From: Vibrio chagasii
GTDB taxonomy: Bacteria > Pseudomonadota > Gammaproteobacteria > Enterobacterales > Vibrionaceae
Length of the DNA stretch: 64,000 bases
Direction of reading: 5' to 3'
Assembly (NCBI RefSeq): GCF_024347355.1
Contig: NZ_AP025466.1
Location: forward strand, 744,001-808,000
Below, piece by piece: positions 24,658-34,223 of this stretch. The notes under the pieces are model-generated. The model was not told where the DNA came from. It searched no databases and worked only from the letters and a program-made list of their open reading frames with translations. Each line of letters opens with the position of its first letter. Within the stretch, counting starts at the first letter, position 1. Both the position numbers and the translations under genes were made by a program.

Positions 24658-24714
24658 AATTTCACTCGGTTGATGTTCGCTTTAACAAATGGAAACGTAG
24701 AAATGATGAAATCG

Positions 24715-25722
24715 TTAAAGTGAATGTCGCAAATGATCAGTAATATGTTGTACACCAAATCGCACTGGATCCGTCACGGGCACTTGATAAAGTGTGGTCC
24801 ATTCTTGGCACAATGTCTCAGCCTCTTCAATGCTAATCGCAGATGTATTCAGGCATATACCCACCAGCTTCACATCTGGATTTGTCAGTCGCGCCGCTTG
24901 CAAATTAACGTCAATCGTCTGTTCTATCGTTGGTAATTTAGCATGCGGAAGGTTGCGAATATGTGGTCGCCCTACTTCATGACATAAAACCAACGCATCA
25001 GCTTGAGCGCCATGCAACAAACCCAAACTCACGCCAGCAAAAGATGGATTGAACAACGAACCTTGTCCTTCAATGATGTCCCACTCGTGGTCGGTAAATT
25101 CAGGGCTAATCGCTTCGACCGCGCCAGAAATGAAATCTGCAACCACAGCATCAATCGAAATACCGCAGCCTTCAATCAAGATGCCAGTCTGCCCTGTCGC
25201 TTTAAACTGAGCAGATATTCCCGCTTCTTTAAGCGATTTTTCAATCGCCAGTGCAGAAAACATCTTGCCTACCGAGCAATCAGTTCCGACAGTGAGCAGG
25301 CGCTTACCTTGACGAGGTTTACCATTACCCACGTTGAGGACACCATCAAAATGGCGTACATCATGAAGCTTAATCAATCCTCGCTGTTGCATGTCAGCAA
25401 GCGGTGAGAATTCACTCAAGCGCTGGTGCATGCCGGATGCAATCTCAAATCCCATTTCTGCAGCGGCTAATATCGTAGGTTGCCATGAGTCAGGGATAAC
25501 GCCGCCCGGGTTTGCAGTGCCAATCACGAGCGTTTTCGCTCCCTGCGCTTGTGCCTGTTGCAAGGTCAGATCCGTCAAGCCAAGAGAAACGGTCTGTTCT
25601 GTTAAACGTAATTGACCAAGGCAGATTTCTGGTCGCCACTGATGAATACCACGAGCTGTTTTTGCAGCCAGAGGGTCAGTAACATCCCCAAGAAAAAGAA
25701 GGTAAGGTTGAGCGATAGACAT
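24715..25722 (-). CDS. dgcN: DUF1611 family protein, D-glutamate N-acetyltransferase DgcN-like
   Basis: A 335-residue DUF1611 protein. A Rossmann-like N-terminal domain (PYLLFLGDVTDPLAAKTARG) is followed by a P-loop domain with LLTVGTDCSVGKMFSALAIE near residue 145. Later motifs are GQTGILIEGCGISIDAVVADF, EGQGSLFNPSFAGVSLGLLHG and CLNTSAIS. In marine proteobacteria DgcN acetylates D-glutamate as the first step of a D-glutamate degradation route. Here it lies 57 bp upstream of the racemase-like gene and in the same direction as a LysR gene, which matches the reported dgcN-dgcA-dgcR grouping. Confidence 0.78.
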   Translation of the reverse strand: MSIAQPYLLFLGDVTDPLAAKTARGIHQWRPEICLGQLRLTEQTVSLGLTDLTLQQAQAQGAKTLVIGTANPGGVIPDSWQPTILAAAEMGFEIASGMHQRLSEFSPLADMQQRGLIKLHDVRHFDGVLNVGNGKPRQGKRLLTVGTDCSVGKMFSALAIEKSLKEAGISAQFKATGQTGILIEGCGISIDAVVADFISGAVEAISPEFTDHEWDIIEGQGSLFNPSFAGVSLGLLHGAQADALVLCHEVGRPHIRNLPHAKLPTIEQTIDVNLQAARLTNPDVKLVGICLNTSAISIEEAETLCQEWTTLYQVPVTDPVRFGVQHITDHLRHSL

Positions 25723-25866
25723 GTGTATTCCTAATTAAGAGTCCTTGTATGGATTTACCTTAATTAAGAAGTTGAGCCCTGCCGAATGCCTATTTATCGC
25801 GTGCCTATAACATGATGTTATGGGTAGTAATTGGAGACGGTAAACTAATCAGCTAACAGCACTTAG

Positions 25867-26748
25867 CTAATAACATGAGCGCTGCAGTGCTGAAATGAAC
25901 TGTTTAGCTGCAATCGACTGTGGCGTATGCTCAGCGCATAGAGTCGATACTGAGAAAGTAATAGCTGGTTGAAGTGGCAACACACAGACTGCATCGTCAT
26001 TTTGATACTGTTCTGCCGTCCACGGATCAACAATCGCAAACCCTGCTTGGTGCTTAACCAGCTCCGCCGCAGCGCTATATCCGCGTACCGATATTGGGTG
26101 ATGATAATGCTCATCTCGCGCAATCAAGCTTTGATGGAGCAGCAAACCCAAGGGGTCACGACTATCAAGCCCGATAATTGGTAACGGATAATTGATTAAG
26201 TCATCAAGGGTTAACTCTGTCGGTAGATGCTCTACGGTGTTAGATGGAACTAGAACCTGAAGGGATTTGGTTAATAGCGTTTCTGACAGTATCGCTGGCG
26301 GTGCTTCGTCTCCAAATGCGATAGCAATATCAAGCTCATGCTTCAATAACCCTGAACACAGTTCGTCGCGATTGGCAGTTAACAACTCAAAAGAGAGCTC
26401 TTGCTCGCGAGACATTTGGGCGACTACCGGAGTCAGCAATTTGGTCGCTAGAATCGGCGGCGCACCAATACGTAAGTGCTGATGGCCTTGCTTCACTTTG
26501 TTGGTCAAAGAGCGAAATTGGCCTAATTGTTGGTAGACCTTCTCCGCTTCTGGTAACAAGGTTTTCGCTTCAACCGTTGGTACCAATCGACCTTTGACAC
26601 GCTCGAACAAGCCAAACCCCAACTGCTGCTCAGTGTGCGCCAAAATACGCGTCACATTAGGCTGGGACACATGCAAGCTACGTGCTGCTCCAGATACGGT
26701 TCCGGTCTGCATAATGGCGTAAAAGACTTCCAATTATCTTAGGTTCAA
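25867..26748 (-). pseudogene. dgcR: LysR regulator of the dgc cluster with early nonsense codon
   Basis: LysR regulator whose natural start appears to be TTG at 26748 (TTG AAC CTA AGA, then TAA), with AAGGAC upstream. The expected family opening is MNLRQLEVFYAIMQTG, but the glutamine codon is TAA (26736-26734). Downstream the frame is intact to 25867: helix-turn-helix TVSGAARSLHVSQPNVTRIL and a full effector domain. A rescue start at the next TTG (26733) would give 288 residues lacking the first five, without a well-placed ribosome-binding site. The gene is either recently inactivated, translated weakly by reinitiation, or affected by a base error. Confidence 0.65.
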
Positions 26749-26831
26749 ATCGATGTCCTTGTGATTCGCGAGCGTAATTAAGCCACTAGACTAACATATA
26801 CATTGCGATTAGAGGCTGACATTAACGAAGG

Positions 26832-27623
26832 TTACATAGCCTCCGCGTTGGATGTCTTGGTCATGTAATTCATTGGTGTCATCCCTGTTTTCTGACGAAA
26901 GAAATGAATAAATGCACTGTCACTAGAGAACTCCAACCTATAGGCGACATCCGATATGCGCATGCCACTCGACAGTAATTCAATCGCCCCCAACAAGCGC
27001 CACTGCTGACGCCAACTTTGATATGGCATCCCGGTTTCTTTATTAAAGATCCGAGTGATCGTCTTTTCGCTCGCTCCAACAACCTCACTCAATTGTGCCA
27101 ACGACGGTGCCATAAAATCTTTGTTATCAATATCAGATAACCAAGGTTTGAGACGGTGGTCTTGAGGTAACGGCAACGACAAGTACACCTCTTGCGAGTC
27201 GTTTAACTCTTCGATAAACAAATTCAACGTATTAATTTGCTCATTATTCGGCTTGTCAAATGCCCAAAATGCCATTCGTTCTATCAAGACTCTCATTAAC
27301 GCAGTGATATCGAAAATCATCACACCTCTAGGCAAGCGCTCTGACAAGGATTGATCAAAGTACAGTGAGCGATATTGGGTAATGTTAGTCATCTGAGCAT
27401 CGTGTTGAACGCCTTTCGGGATCCATGCCGCCCTCATTGGAGGCAAGACATACTTCACATCTTCTAATGTGATTGTCATGCATCCGTGCTTCGAAAACAG
27501 TAACTGGTCTTTTTCATGAAAATGTATGCCGGAAGCGTGATTAGAAACCTCAGCAGCAACACCAACGACTAACCCGTTATGGTCGTCTGCACAAAAGTCA
27601 TCTTGTTCTGAAATCAATGCCAT
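26832..27623 (-). CDS. AraC family transcriptional regulator with cupin sensor
   Basis: A 263-residue regulator. The N-terminal cupin has SGIHFHEKDQLLFSKHGCMTI and MRAAWIPKGVQHDAQM. The C-terminal AraC/XylS domain holds two helix-turn-helices (LAQLSEVVGASEKTITRIF and RISDVAYRLEFSSDSAFIHFF, then RQKTGMTP). It is divergent from an MFS exporter gene 162 bp away, its likely target. Cupin-AraC regulators beside exporters often answer to the exported compound; no ligand can be inferred. Confidence 0.88.
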   Translation of the reverse strand: MALISEQDDFCADDHNGLVVGVAAEVSNHASGIHFHEKDQLLFSKHGCMTITLEDVKYVLPPMRAAWIPKGVQHDAQMTNITQYRSLYFDQSLSERLPRGVMIFDITALMRVLIERMAFWAFDKPNNEQINTLNLFIEELNDSQEVYLSLPLPQDHRLKPWLSDIDNKDFMAPSLAQLSEVVGASEKTITRIFNKETGMPYQSWRQQWRLLGAIELLSSGMRISDVAYRLEFSSDSAFIHFFRQKTGMTPMNYMTKTSNAEAM

Positions 27624-27624
27624 T

Positions 27625-27708
27625 GAACAGGTTGTCCTTATTTCGATGTTTTATGTCCAAATCTCATTATAAGATATTAGCACATCATGCCTAGAATAGT
27701 ACCTGTTC
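27625..27708. promoter_or_regulatory. Separated inverted repeat in AraC-MFS spacer
   Basis: Perfect 8-bp arms GAACAGGT (27625-27632) and ACCTGTTC (27701-27708), 68 bp apart, one overlapping the regulator's translation start and one nearer the exporter. The arrangement suits two half-operators bound by an AraC dimer, possibly with looping. Confidence 0.4.
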
Positions 27709-27785
27709 TGTTATCCCTCTGATTAAGAGGTTCAGGAAATAACTAAATCATTACGATATTAATTAGAGGTATTTGAAAACAAAAA

Positions 27786-28937
27786 ATGAACAAGATTATT
27801 GGAAAAATTTCTATCCCATTGGCGGTTGTGTTGCTGATGTTTCCGCAAATAGTAGAAACCATGTATAGCCCAGCTCTGACTTCTGTAAAAAACCACTTTG
27901 GGGTTACCAGTAGTGAAGCGGCACAAGCGATGTCTATATTCTTCATTGCTTTTGCATTCGGAGTCGTATTCTGGGGGCGCATGTGTGATGTATTAGGAAG
28001 ACGAGTCTCTACCTTACTTGGGTTAGTCGTCTTTATCATTGCAGCTCTGTTTACCATGTTAGCGCCGACATTCACTTTAATGCTCACGGGCTTTGGCTGC
28101 TGTGCTTTTGGTGCCGCTGTTGGTTCTGTTTGCACACAGACTATTATCCGTGATGGTTATCAAGGTAAAGAACTCAGCCACGTCTTCTCGATTGTGGGTA
28201 CCTCTATTGGTATCAGCCCTGTTGTTGGGATGTTGGCTGGTAGTTGGTTGACATCTATAGGTGGCTATAAATGGGTATTCATGGCGATGGTGGTACTTGT
28301 GGCTATCTTACTGATTTGGTCATTAGGTAAACTGCCAGAAACAAAGCCAGCAAATACAAAAAGAGACAGCCTAATTTCTGTTGCTATAAAAATGCTTACT
28401 GATGCACACATCTGGTACGTAACGTTAATGGTTGGACTATTCAATATAGCACTATTCTCGTACTACAGTATTGCCCCGTTTATGTTTGAGCAATTAGGGG
28501 CAAGTGTGAACTTTTTTGGTAATACCGGTTTTATTCTTGCGATGGGTTCAGTACTAGGTTCTGTCATTAATATGAAGCTAATTCGCATGCATTTAAGTCA
28601 TGACAAAATTGTAGCATTTGCGTCTTGCCTATTACTAGTTGCAGGCATTGGTGTGTTTATCATGCAGGAATCCGTTTGGTTCTTCATCCCGATGGTATTT
28701 GTATCGCTATCATTCGGGCTTGCGTTACCTAATTTGCTTAGTGGTGCCTTGACTAAATATCACGACCACCTAGGCAGTGCTGGAGCTCTATTAGGCCTGT
28801 TCTATTACTTAATTATTGGTTTTGGCTTACATAGAGCAGCCGAGTTCGCCGACTTAGCATTGACGCTTTTGGCTTGCGCTGTTGCCGCCATTGTATTGGT
28901 TATCATGCACTCTCTGCATCAGATGAAACGTCAATAG
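27786..28937 (+). CDS. MFS transporter, Bcr/CflA-like drug exporter
   Basis: A 383-residue major facilitator with about 12 membrane helices. The A-motif variant is FAFGVVFWGRMCDVLGRRV between TM2 and TM3, and GTSIGISPVVGMLAGSWL carries the antiporter C-motif (G-x-x-x-G-P-like) in TM5. The acidic residue of TM1 is in PQIVETMYSPAL. It is probably a drug/proton antiporter controlled by the divergent AraC regulator. It is slightly shorter than Bcr (396). An intrinsic terminator follows directly. Confidence 0.85.
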   Translation: MNKIIGKISIPLAVVLLMFPQIVETMYSPALTSVKNHFGVTSSEAAQAMSIFFIAFAFGVVFWGRMCDVLGRRVSTLLGLVVFIIAALFTMLAPTFTLMLTGFGCCAFGAAVGSVCTQTIIRDGYQGKELSHVFSIVGTSIGISPVVGMLAGSWLTSIGGYKWVFMAMVVLVAILLIWSLGKLPETKPANTKRDSLISVAIKMLTDAHIWYVTLMVGLFNIALFSYYSIAPFMFEQLGASVNFFGNTGFILAMGSVLGSVINMKLIRMHLSHDKIVAFASCLLLVAGIGVFIMQESVWFFIPMVFVSLSFGLALPNLLSGALTKYHDHLGSAGALLGLFYYLIIGFGLHRAAEFADLALTLLACAVAAIVLVIMHSLHQMKRQ

Positions 28938-28953
28938 CCTTAACTCTTAAAAT

Positions 28954-28982
28954 AAAAAACCACCTTGTTAGGTGGTTTTTTA
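28954..28982 (+). terminator. Intrinsic terminator of the MFS gene
   Basis: Stem AAAACCACCT / AGGTGGTTTT with loop TGTT and T6 tail, 17 bp after the stop codon. Confidence 0.9.
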
Positions 28983-29019
28983 TTACTGAAATACATTAAC
29001 TAATATAAAGGTAACTAAA

Positions 29020-29133
29020 ATGACAACGTTAATTTATGCCGCGTTATCTATTGCGAGCATCTTCTTTATATTTGCCATCGTCAAATATATTTTAAATCTG
29101 TTTACCTTCGATTTTAGCGATATTGAATTTTAA
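29020..29133 (+). CDS. Small membrane protein (37 residues)
   Basis: A short frame reading MTTLIYAALSIASIFFIFAI and continuing VKYILNLFTFDFSDIEF. It has one strongly hydrophobic segment (residues 4-28) with a short acidic C-terminal tail, and an AAAGG ribosome-binding site 8 nt before the ATG. It lies after the MFS terminator, so it needs its own promoter (a TAATAT-like -10 lies near 29001). I do not recognise a family. The coding call rests on composition, ribosome-binding site and clean hydrophobic pattern. Confidence 0.5.
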   Translation: MTTLIYAALSIASIFFIFAIVKYILNLFTFDFSDIEF

Positions 29134-29157
29134 AAACATCTAACAACGAGCGTCAGA

Positions 29158-29673
29158 TTAGCACTTCTCCTTGATAACCAAGTGGTTGCGGTTATCGCGG
29201 CTTTTCTTAATCAGCTCGTTACTCTCGTCCATTTCATCTGACTTAGCAAGGCGGTCATAAAGTAGCACATTCACGGTTGCAGCCAAGTTCATGCACCCAA
29301 CCGTTGGAACGTAAACCACGTGATCAGCTCGATCGGCCACGTTTTGAGCAATAGAACCGTCTTCTGGGCCAAAAATGTAAATCGCGTTTTCTGGGTGTTT
29401 AAAACGTGGCAGTGGCGTAGCACCTTCCGCAAGTTCCACACAAACGATTTTGGTTTCAGGGTCAAGGTTATCTAAAAACGACTCAACGCCCGTCAACGGA
29501 ATAGTACGCGTAGCACTCTTGGTATCAGTGTGAAATTTAGCGGCTTTTTCGTAGCGTTGCCCTGTGTATTTAACTTCGTCGACCTGATAACAACCAGCCG
29601 CACGCATGACAGCACCCACGTTTGTCGGGCTCTTAGGGTTAGTTAAACCAATAGTCACATGGCTTTTGTTCAT
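29158..29673 (-). CDS. SPOUT-class RNA methyltransferase (TrmH/SpoU family)
   Basis: A 171-residue knotted methyltransferase. Motif 1 is LTNPKSPTNVGAVMRAAGC (with the Asn and Arg typical of 2'-O-methylation), motif 2 is YIFGPEDGSI, and motif 3 is VPTVGCMNLAATVNVLLYDRL. The methyl donor is S-adenosylmethionine. The target, a 2'-hydroxyl in tRNA or rRNA, is not determinable. It lacks the N-terminal RNA-binding extension seen in RlmB, so it is of the compact TrmL-like size. It is a single gene. Confidence 0.87.
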   Translation of the reverse strand: MNKSHVTIGLTNPKSPTNVGAVMRAAGCYQVDEVKYTGQRYEKAAKFHTDTKSATRTIPLTGVESFLDNLDPETKIVCVELAEGATPLPRFKHPENAIYIFGPEDGSIAQNVADRADHVVYVPTVGCMNLAATVNVLLYDRLAKSDEMDESNELIKKSRDNRNHLVIKEKC

Positions 29674-29961
29674 GAATCTTTCTCACTTAGCGAATAGAAA
29701 TAGTAGGGTGCTACAAAGCGCCGCATTCTAACAAAGCAACGTCGAATTCAAAAGCATCGAAACAAAAGGCCCCAACAAAAAGGACTTTTTCACCATCTAG
29801 CCTGATTGGAACAAATGTCACAACAAACATCTAACAGCCATCATATTTATAAAACAAAATCGCTCTGGGGTAACAATTCATCAATAAGCTCATTTACAAA
29901 TAGCAACTGCATTCATATTGTGTTTTTAAAATTGCACAAGACGATCAAACAGGAAGTAGAC

Positions 29962-31623
29962 ATGACCCTAACCATCAAAAAACGTCTTTATATTCTCTCT
30001 TTCATTCCTCTGCTACTGATGGCCATCGGAATGATGAGCGTAACATATATGAAGAGTGCAGCGCTAACCGCGCAACAAGTCGAATCCACACGCAGTAAAA
30101 TGATGGCCATGAAAGAAAAGGAACTTAAAGCTTATCTACAAATGGCCCAGTCTTCTATCAGCCCGCTCTTAGAACGAGGTGCAACTTTAGAAGATGCCTT
30201 GCCAACCTTAAGAACACTAGAGTATGGCGAGTCGGGCTATATCTTTGGTTACGACTCTAAAGGAGTGAGAATATTCGCAGGGCAAAATACCGATGGTATT
30301 GGAAAAAGTTATTATGACTTGCAAGATAAAAAAGGCCATTACCTGATTCGTGATCTTATTAAGAACTCAAAGCTTGGCAAATTCACTACCTACTATTTTC
30401 CAAAACTTGGCCAGTCGGAAGCACTACCAAAACTCAGCTACTCAATATTTATTCCGCAATGGGACTTGATGCTTGGTACTGGCTTTTACACAGACGACAT
30501 TGATGCAGTCATCGCCGAGATGAAAGAGAGTTCAAACGTTGCACTACAAAGCTCACTCACCGCGATTACACTTTTTTGTGGTTTGATCGCTCTATTGGTT
30601 ACTCTATTTGCCGTTGTTGTAAACCGTACTATTATGAAGCCCATAGAACAGTTCGATCTGTCAATTAAGGCTTTCGCAACTGGTGAAGCCGACTTAACAG
30701 CTCGAATGGAAACATTCAAAGTACCGGAATTCGCGAAGCTTAGCGAGAACTTCAATGCTTTTGTTACTAACCTGCAAACCATTATTCGCAGTGTAAGCGA
30801 GGTAGGTCAACAAGTTGTGTCTGAAACATCCAGCATGTCTTCTCGCGCAGCTCAAGTTGATGAACTCGCGACAGGGCAACGGGAAGAAACTGAACAAGTC
30901 GCTACCGCTATGACAGAGATGACAACAACGGCTCAGGAGATATCAAGCAACGCTAGCCAAGCCGCGGATTCAGCGAAGCTTGCAGAGGGCAATGCCAAAG
31001 AAGCCCAGCAAATCGTAAACGCGGCGGCTGATTCAGTAGCTGTTTTAGCCAGTGAGGTGTCGGAAGCTAACGCTGTCGTGTCTCGTTTAGAAGACGATGT
31101 TCAGAACATCTCCTCTTCGTTAGCTGTCATTCAAGACATTGCCGAGCAAACCAATCTATTGGCACTGAATGCTGCAATTGAAGCCGCTCGAGCAGGTGAA
31201 CAAGGCCGTGGGTTTGCAGTAGTCGCCGATGAGGTTCGTAAGCTGGCGAGCCGAACTCAGGAAAGTACAGGTGACATACATGAAATGATTGAGCAGCTAA
31301 AAGCCGCTTCAGATGCCGCAGTGAAAGCGATGGATTCAAGTCAGAATAGAAGTACTCAAACCGTCGAAGAGGCGAACGCTGCCGCAACTGCACTGGCGAA
31401 GATCCAAGAATCGATCGATACCATCATGGATATGAACTCGCTTATTGCGACAGCAACCGAACAGCAAAACATTGTCGGCCAAGAGATATCTCAACGTATT
31501 GTCGTCATATCAGACCAAAGCTCTCAATCGGCATCGCTAGCCAACCAAAACCGCGCTGGTAGCCAAAACCTCAATAACCGCGCGAATGAACTTTACCACT
31601 TGGTCGACCGTTTCACGGTCTGA
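29962..31623 (+). CDS. Methyl-accepting chemotaxis protein with Cache sensor
   Basis: A 553-residue chemoreceptor: TM1 about 10-31, and a periplasmic single Cache-type domain ([37 protein letters not shown]). TM2 is about 195-217, then HAMP, then the cytoplasmic signalling hairpin whose tip reads [20 protein letters not shown]. The start at 29962 has AGGAAGTAGAC upstream; the open frame extends to 29806 but lacks support. No chemotaxis pentapeptide is present at the C-terminus (ends VDRFTV). Cache domains of this type usually bind small organic acids or amino acids. A terminator follows at 31656-31692. Confidence 0.92.
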   Translation: MTLTIKKRLYILSFIPLLLMAIGMMSVTYMKSAALTAQQVESTRSKMMAMKEKELKAYLQMAQSSISPLLERGATLEDALPTLRTLEYGESGYIFGYDSKGVRIFAGQNTDGIGKSYYDLQDKKGHYLIRDLIKNSKLGKFTTYYFPKLGQSEALPKLSYSIFIPQWDLMLGTGFYTDDIDAVIAEMKESSNVALQSSLTAITLFCGLIALLVTLFAVVVNRTIMKPIEQFDLSIKAFATGEADLTARMETFKVPEFAKLSENFNAFVTNLQTIIRSVSEVGQQVVSETSSMSSRAAQVDELATGQREETEQVATAMTEMTTTAQEISSNASQAADSAKLAEGNAKEAQQIVNAAADSVAVLASEVSEANAVVSRLEDDVQNISSSLAVIQDIAEQTNLLALNAAIEAARAGEQGRGFAVVADEVRKLASRTQESTGDIHEMIEQLKAASDAAVKAMDSSQNRSTQTVEEANAAATALAKIQESIDTIMDMNSLIATATEQQNIVGQEISQRIVVISDQSSQSASLANQNRAGSQNLNNRANELYHLVDRFTV

Positions 31624-31655
31624 TGTGAAGCGTTCAATAAAAAAATAACCTTAAC

Positions 31656-31692
31656 AAAAGAGCTTCAGAGTTTAGTTTCTTCAGCTCTTTTT
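31656..31692 (+). terminator. Intrinsic terminator of chemoreceptor gene
   Basis: Stem AAAAGAGCT / AGCTCTTTT with a long loop, then T's; lies between the convergent chemoreceptor and LysR genes. Confidence 0.7.
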
Positions 31693-31718
31693 TACGTCTA
31701 TGAACAGACTGTTCAAAA

Positions 31719-32588
31719 CTAATCTAATTGTTCAGAAAGGAAGTCCACCAGTAGACGTACCTTTGAAGACAGATTACGATTTTGAGGATAAAGCGCCCAA
31801 ATACCCTCTTTATCGTCTCGATAATCAGAAAGCACCTCAACTAACTCTCCAGAGTCTAGATCTTCACTCACATAATATTCTGGTAACTGTACCAAACCTA
31901 TGCTTTGCTTTGCTGCTTCTAACAAAGCCAAACCACTATTGCACTTAATACGCCCATTAACACGCACCGAGCGAGGACGACCATTTTCTTTAAAGCGCCA
32001 ATGCTCAAAACCACCAACCAAACATTGATGATTGCTCAATTCGGAGATTGTGTGAGGCTCACCGTAACGTTCGATATAGTCAGGGCTTGCACATACGTAG
32101 AGCTGTCGTTGCGAAAGCCTCTTCGCCACAAGACTTGAATCTTCTAATCGACCCAGGCGAATCGCAACATCTACGCCAGAGTCGATCAAGTCAAGCTTTT
32201 GGTTAGTCAGCATTAGCTCTAACTCAACTTGAGGGTGAAGCTTTAAAAACTGATGGAGTAATGGTGCAAGCTGGCGCTCGCCATAAGTCACAGGAGCTGT
32301 CACCTTCAGTAATCCTTTCGGTGTCGATTGCATTTGAGTAACTGCTAACTCCGCAATTTCTAATCCCTCGACTAACAATTTACATTGCTGATAATATAGC
32401 TGCCCGGCTTCAGTTAATGAAACCTTTCGAGTCGTTCGGTTAAGCAGTTTCACCGCGAGACGCTCCTCGAGGTTTGCTACTCTGCGACTAATTTGAGCGA
32501 CCGATGTAGTAAGCTTCTGCGCTGCACCAGTAAAGCTTTCACGCTCTGCAACTGCAACAAACTCACTAACTCCTTCCCAATTGGCCAT
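31719..32588 (-). CDS. LysR family transcriptional regulator
   Basis: A 289-residue LysR regulator of the AaeR/DmlR-like class. The helix-turn-helix is SFTGAAQKLTTSVAQISRRV (near residues 19-38), followed by LEERLAVKLLNRTTRKVSLTEAG and a full effector domain (VDVAIRLGRLEDSSLVAKRL). It has no obvious divergent partner: the neighbour across 247 bp is the DUF3010 gene on the plus strand, an unlikely metabolic target. Its effector and regulon are unknown. Confidence 0.85.
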   Translation of the reverse strand: MANWEGVSEFVAVAERESFTGAAQKLTTSVAQISRRVANLEERLAVKLLNRTTRKVSLTEAGQLYYQQCKLLVEGLEIAELAVTQMQSTPKGLLKVTAPVTYGERQLAPLLHQFLKLHPQVELELMLTNQKLDLIDSGVDVAIRLGRLEDSSLVAKRLSQRQLYVCASPDYIERYGEPHTISELSNHQCLVGGFEHWRFKENGRPRSVRVNGRIKCNSGLALLEAAKQSIGLVQLPEYYVSEDLDSGELVEVLSDYRDDKEGIWALYPQNRNLSSKVRLLVDFLSEQLD

Positions 32589-32835
32589 GCCTTTACCTTG
32601 TGCTGAACTACGGATACCAATGCAGTGTATTGAAGTTACTGATCTCTGTCACCTTAATCAGAAGACTTTACCCATAAATATCAGTTACCTTTGGCTATCG
32701 GACTTTTTCAAGCAGCTTTGTTTTGGGTTCAAATATCGACTAATTTAGAATTATTTGTGACGAATTCTCTCAAATAGTGGAGAAGTGTTAGAAATAACAC
32801 CATAATATAGGGCTCTAAAATAAGTAGGTAAGAAC

Positions 32836-33261
32836 ATGAAAATTTGTGGTGTTGAAATCAAAGGTAACGATGCAGTCATCTGTCTTCTTTCTCTGTCAGA
32901 TGGTGTATTTAACATTCCTGATTGCCGAGTTTCTAAGGTTTCTATCAGCGACGCTAACGACACACAGAATATGAAAGACTTTCAATTCTCTTTTGCAAAG
33001 TTAATGGAAGATTACCAAGTAGAAAAAGTAGTGATTCGCCAACGCCAAACTAAAGGCAAATTTGCTGGCGGTGGCTTCGGCTTCAAACTAGAAGCAGCGA
33101 TCCAATTGATCGACGGCCTAAACGTTGAAGTAGTTTCTCCAACAGACATCAAAGAAAGCCTGAAGCGTAACCCTCTAATGATGAAGTTCAAAGAGACTGG
33201 CCTAAAACAATACCAAGAAGCACCGTTTACAACGGCTTACGCATGCTTGATGAAGCGCTAA
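32836..33261 (+). CDS. DUF3010 family protein
   Basis: A 141-residue protein I recognise as DUF3010: MKICGVEIKGNDAVICLLS, then FSFAKLMEDYQVEKVVIRQRQ, KGKFAGGGFGFKLEAAIQLI and the C-terminal TPFTTAYACLMKR-like block. The strand pattern with an early acidic residue and DGLNVEVVSPTDIKESL is consistent with a ribonuclease-H-like fold, but a full catalytic set is not obvious and no function is known. It is widespread in gamma-proteobacteria. Its composition and codons are typical of a well-expressed housekeeping gene. A good terminator follows. Confidence 0.82.
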   Translation: MKICGVEIKGNDAVICLLSLSDGVFNIPDCRVSKVSISDANDTQNMKDFQFSFAKLMEDYQVEKVVIRQRQTKGKFAGGGFGFKLEAAIQLIDGLNVEVVSPTDIKESLKRNPLMMKFKETGLKQYQEAPFTTAYACLMKR

Positions 33262-33290
33262 TCGATAGTCGCTAGAAAGTTATTGATAGA

Positions 33291-33320
33291 GAAAGAGCCT
33301 GAATATTCAGGCTCTTTTTA
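33291..33320 (+). terminator. Intrinsic terminator of DUF3010 gene
   Basis: Perfect palindromic stem AGAGCCTGAA / TTCAGGCTCT followed by T5; it also separates the convergent EamA gene. Confidence 0.88.
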
Positions 33321-33323
33321 TTT

Positions 33324-34223
33324 TTAACGGTTTAAAGCTGCTTGTCTTCGGAACCTAATCAATTCGGGCTTCTTCACCACCAGATAAACCGCAGTGGCTG
33401 ACAACGCAAAACCCATTGCGCCATAGATGTCGAACGACTCGCCGAAGATAAGCCACGCTTGAATTGCGGTTGTCGGCGGTACGAGATAAAACACCGATGC
33501 GACACTTGAAGACGCCCCATTCTCCACCATGTAAAGTAACAACAATATTGCGACACAAGATAGAACGACTACCAGCCAAATCAGCGTTAACGTAAATTCT
33601 ACCGTCCAGTTCACTTGCATGGTTTCGTAGCGCATCGCAAAAGGCAGGAACAACGCTGCAGAAGCCAAGTATTGCACCATTGCACCGCCCACCATGTCTG
33701 TCCCCTTACAGAAACGCTTTTGATATAAAGTGCCGCAAGTAATACCTACCAGTGACACTAAGCATAACAGTGTCGCCAAGCCTTTTTGGTCATCCGATTG
33801 CCATTCAATATTACCCATTAACACCAAGCTAATACCCGCAAAGCCAAGCGCTAAACCAAGCCATTGCGCAAAGTTAAAACGCTGTGAGGTGCAGCTAACC
33901 ATGATCAGCGCGGTAAGAATAGGTTGCAGACCCACCAATAAAGAGCTCAAACCTGCAGGCATCCCCATATCAATCGCTAGATAGGTACCACCGAGGTAAA
34001 AACCATGAATCAATATCCCAACTACACACGCATGAAAAAATGCTCGACCACGAGGGATACGACGTTTAAGGATTGCAATCAAAACCAAGAACAGCGCCAC
34101 GTTAGCTACCATCCTAAGTGAAAGTAACGTCGCGGGTTCAGCGTATTCAACACCAAGACGAGCGCCAACAAAGCCTGACGACCACAATATTACAAACACA
34201 AACGGAATCATTTTAATCAGCAT
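33324..34223 (-). CDS. EamA/DMT superfamily transporter
   Basis: A 299-residue inner-membrane protein of the drug/metabolite transporter superfamily with ten hydrophobic segments in two EamA repeats. ILWSSGFVGARLGVEYAEPATLLSLRM opens the first, and VFYLVPPTTAIQAWLIFGESFDIYGAMGFALSATAVYLV ends the second. Such proteins export amino acids, vitamins or metabolites. It is divergent from a MocR-type regulator, and these pairs often handle amino acids, amines or pyridoxal derivatives. AGAGG lies upstream of the ATG. Confidence 0.87.
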   Translation of the reverse strand: MLIKMIPFVFVILWSSGFVGARLGVEYAEPATLLSLRMVANVALFLVLIAILKRRIPRGRAFFHACVVGILIHGFYLGGTYLAIDMGMPAGLSSLLVGLQPILTALIMVSCTSQRFNFAQWLGLALGFAGISLVLMGNIEWQSDDQKGLATLLCLVSLVGITCGTLYQKRFCKGTDMVGGAMVQYLASAALFLPFAMRYETMQVNWTVEFTLTLIWLVVVLSCVAILLLLYMVENGASSSVASVFYLVPPTTAIQAWLIFGESFDIYGAMGFALSATAVYLVVKKPELIRFRRQAALNR

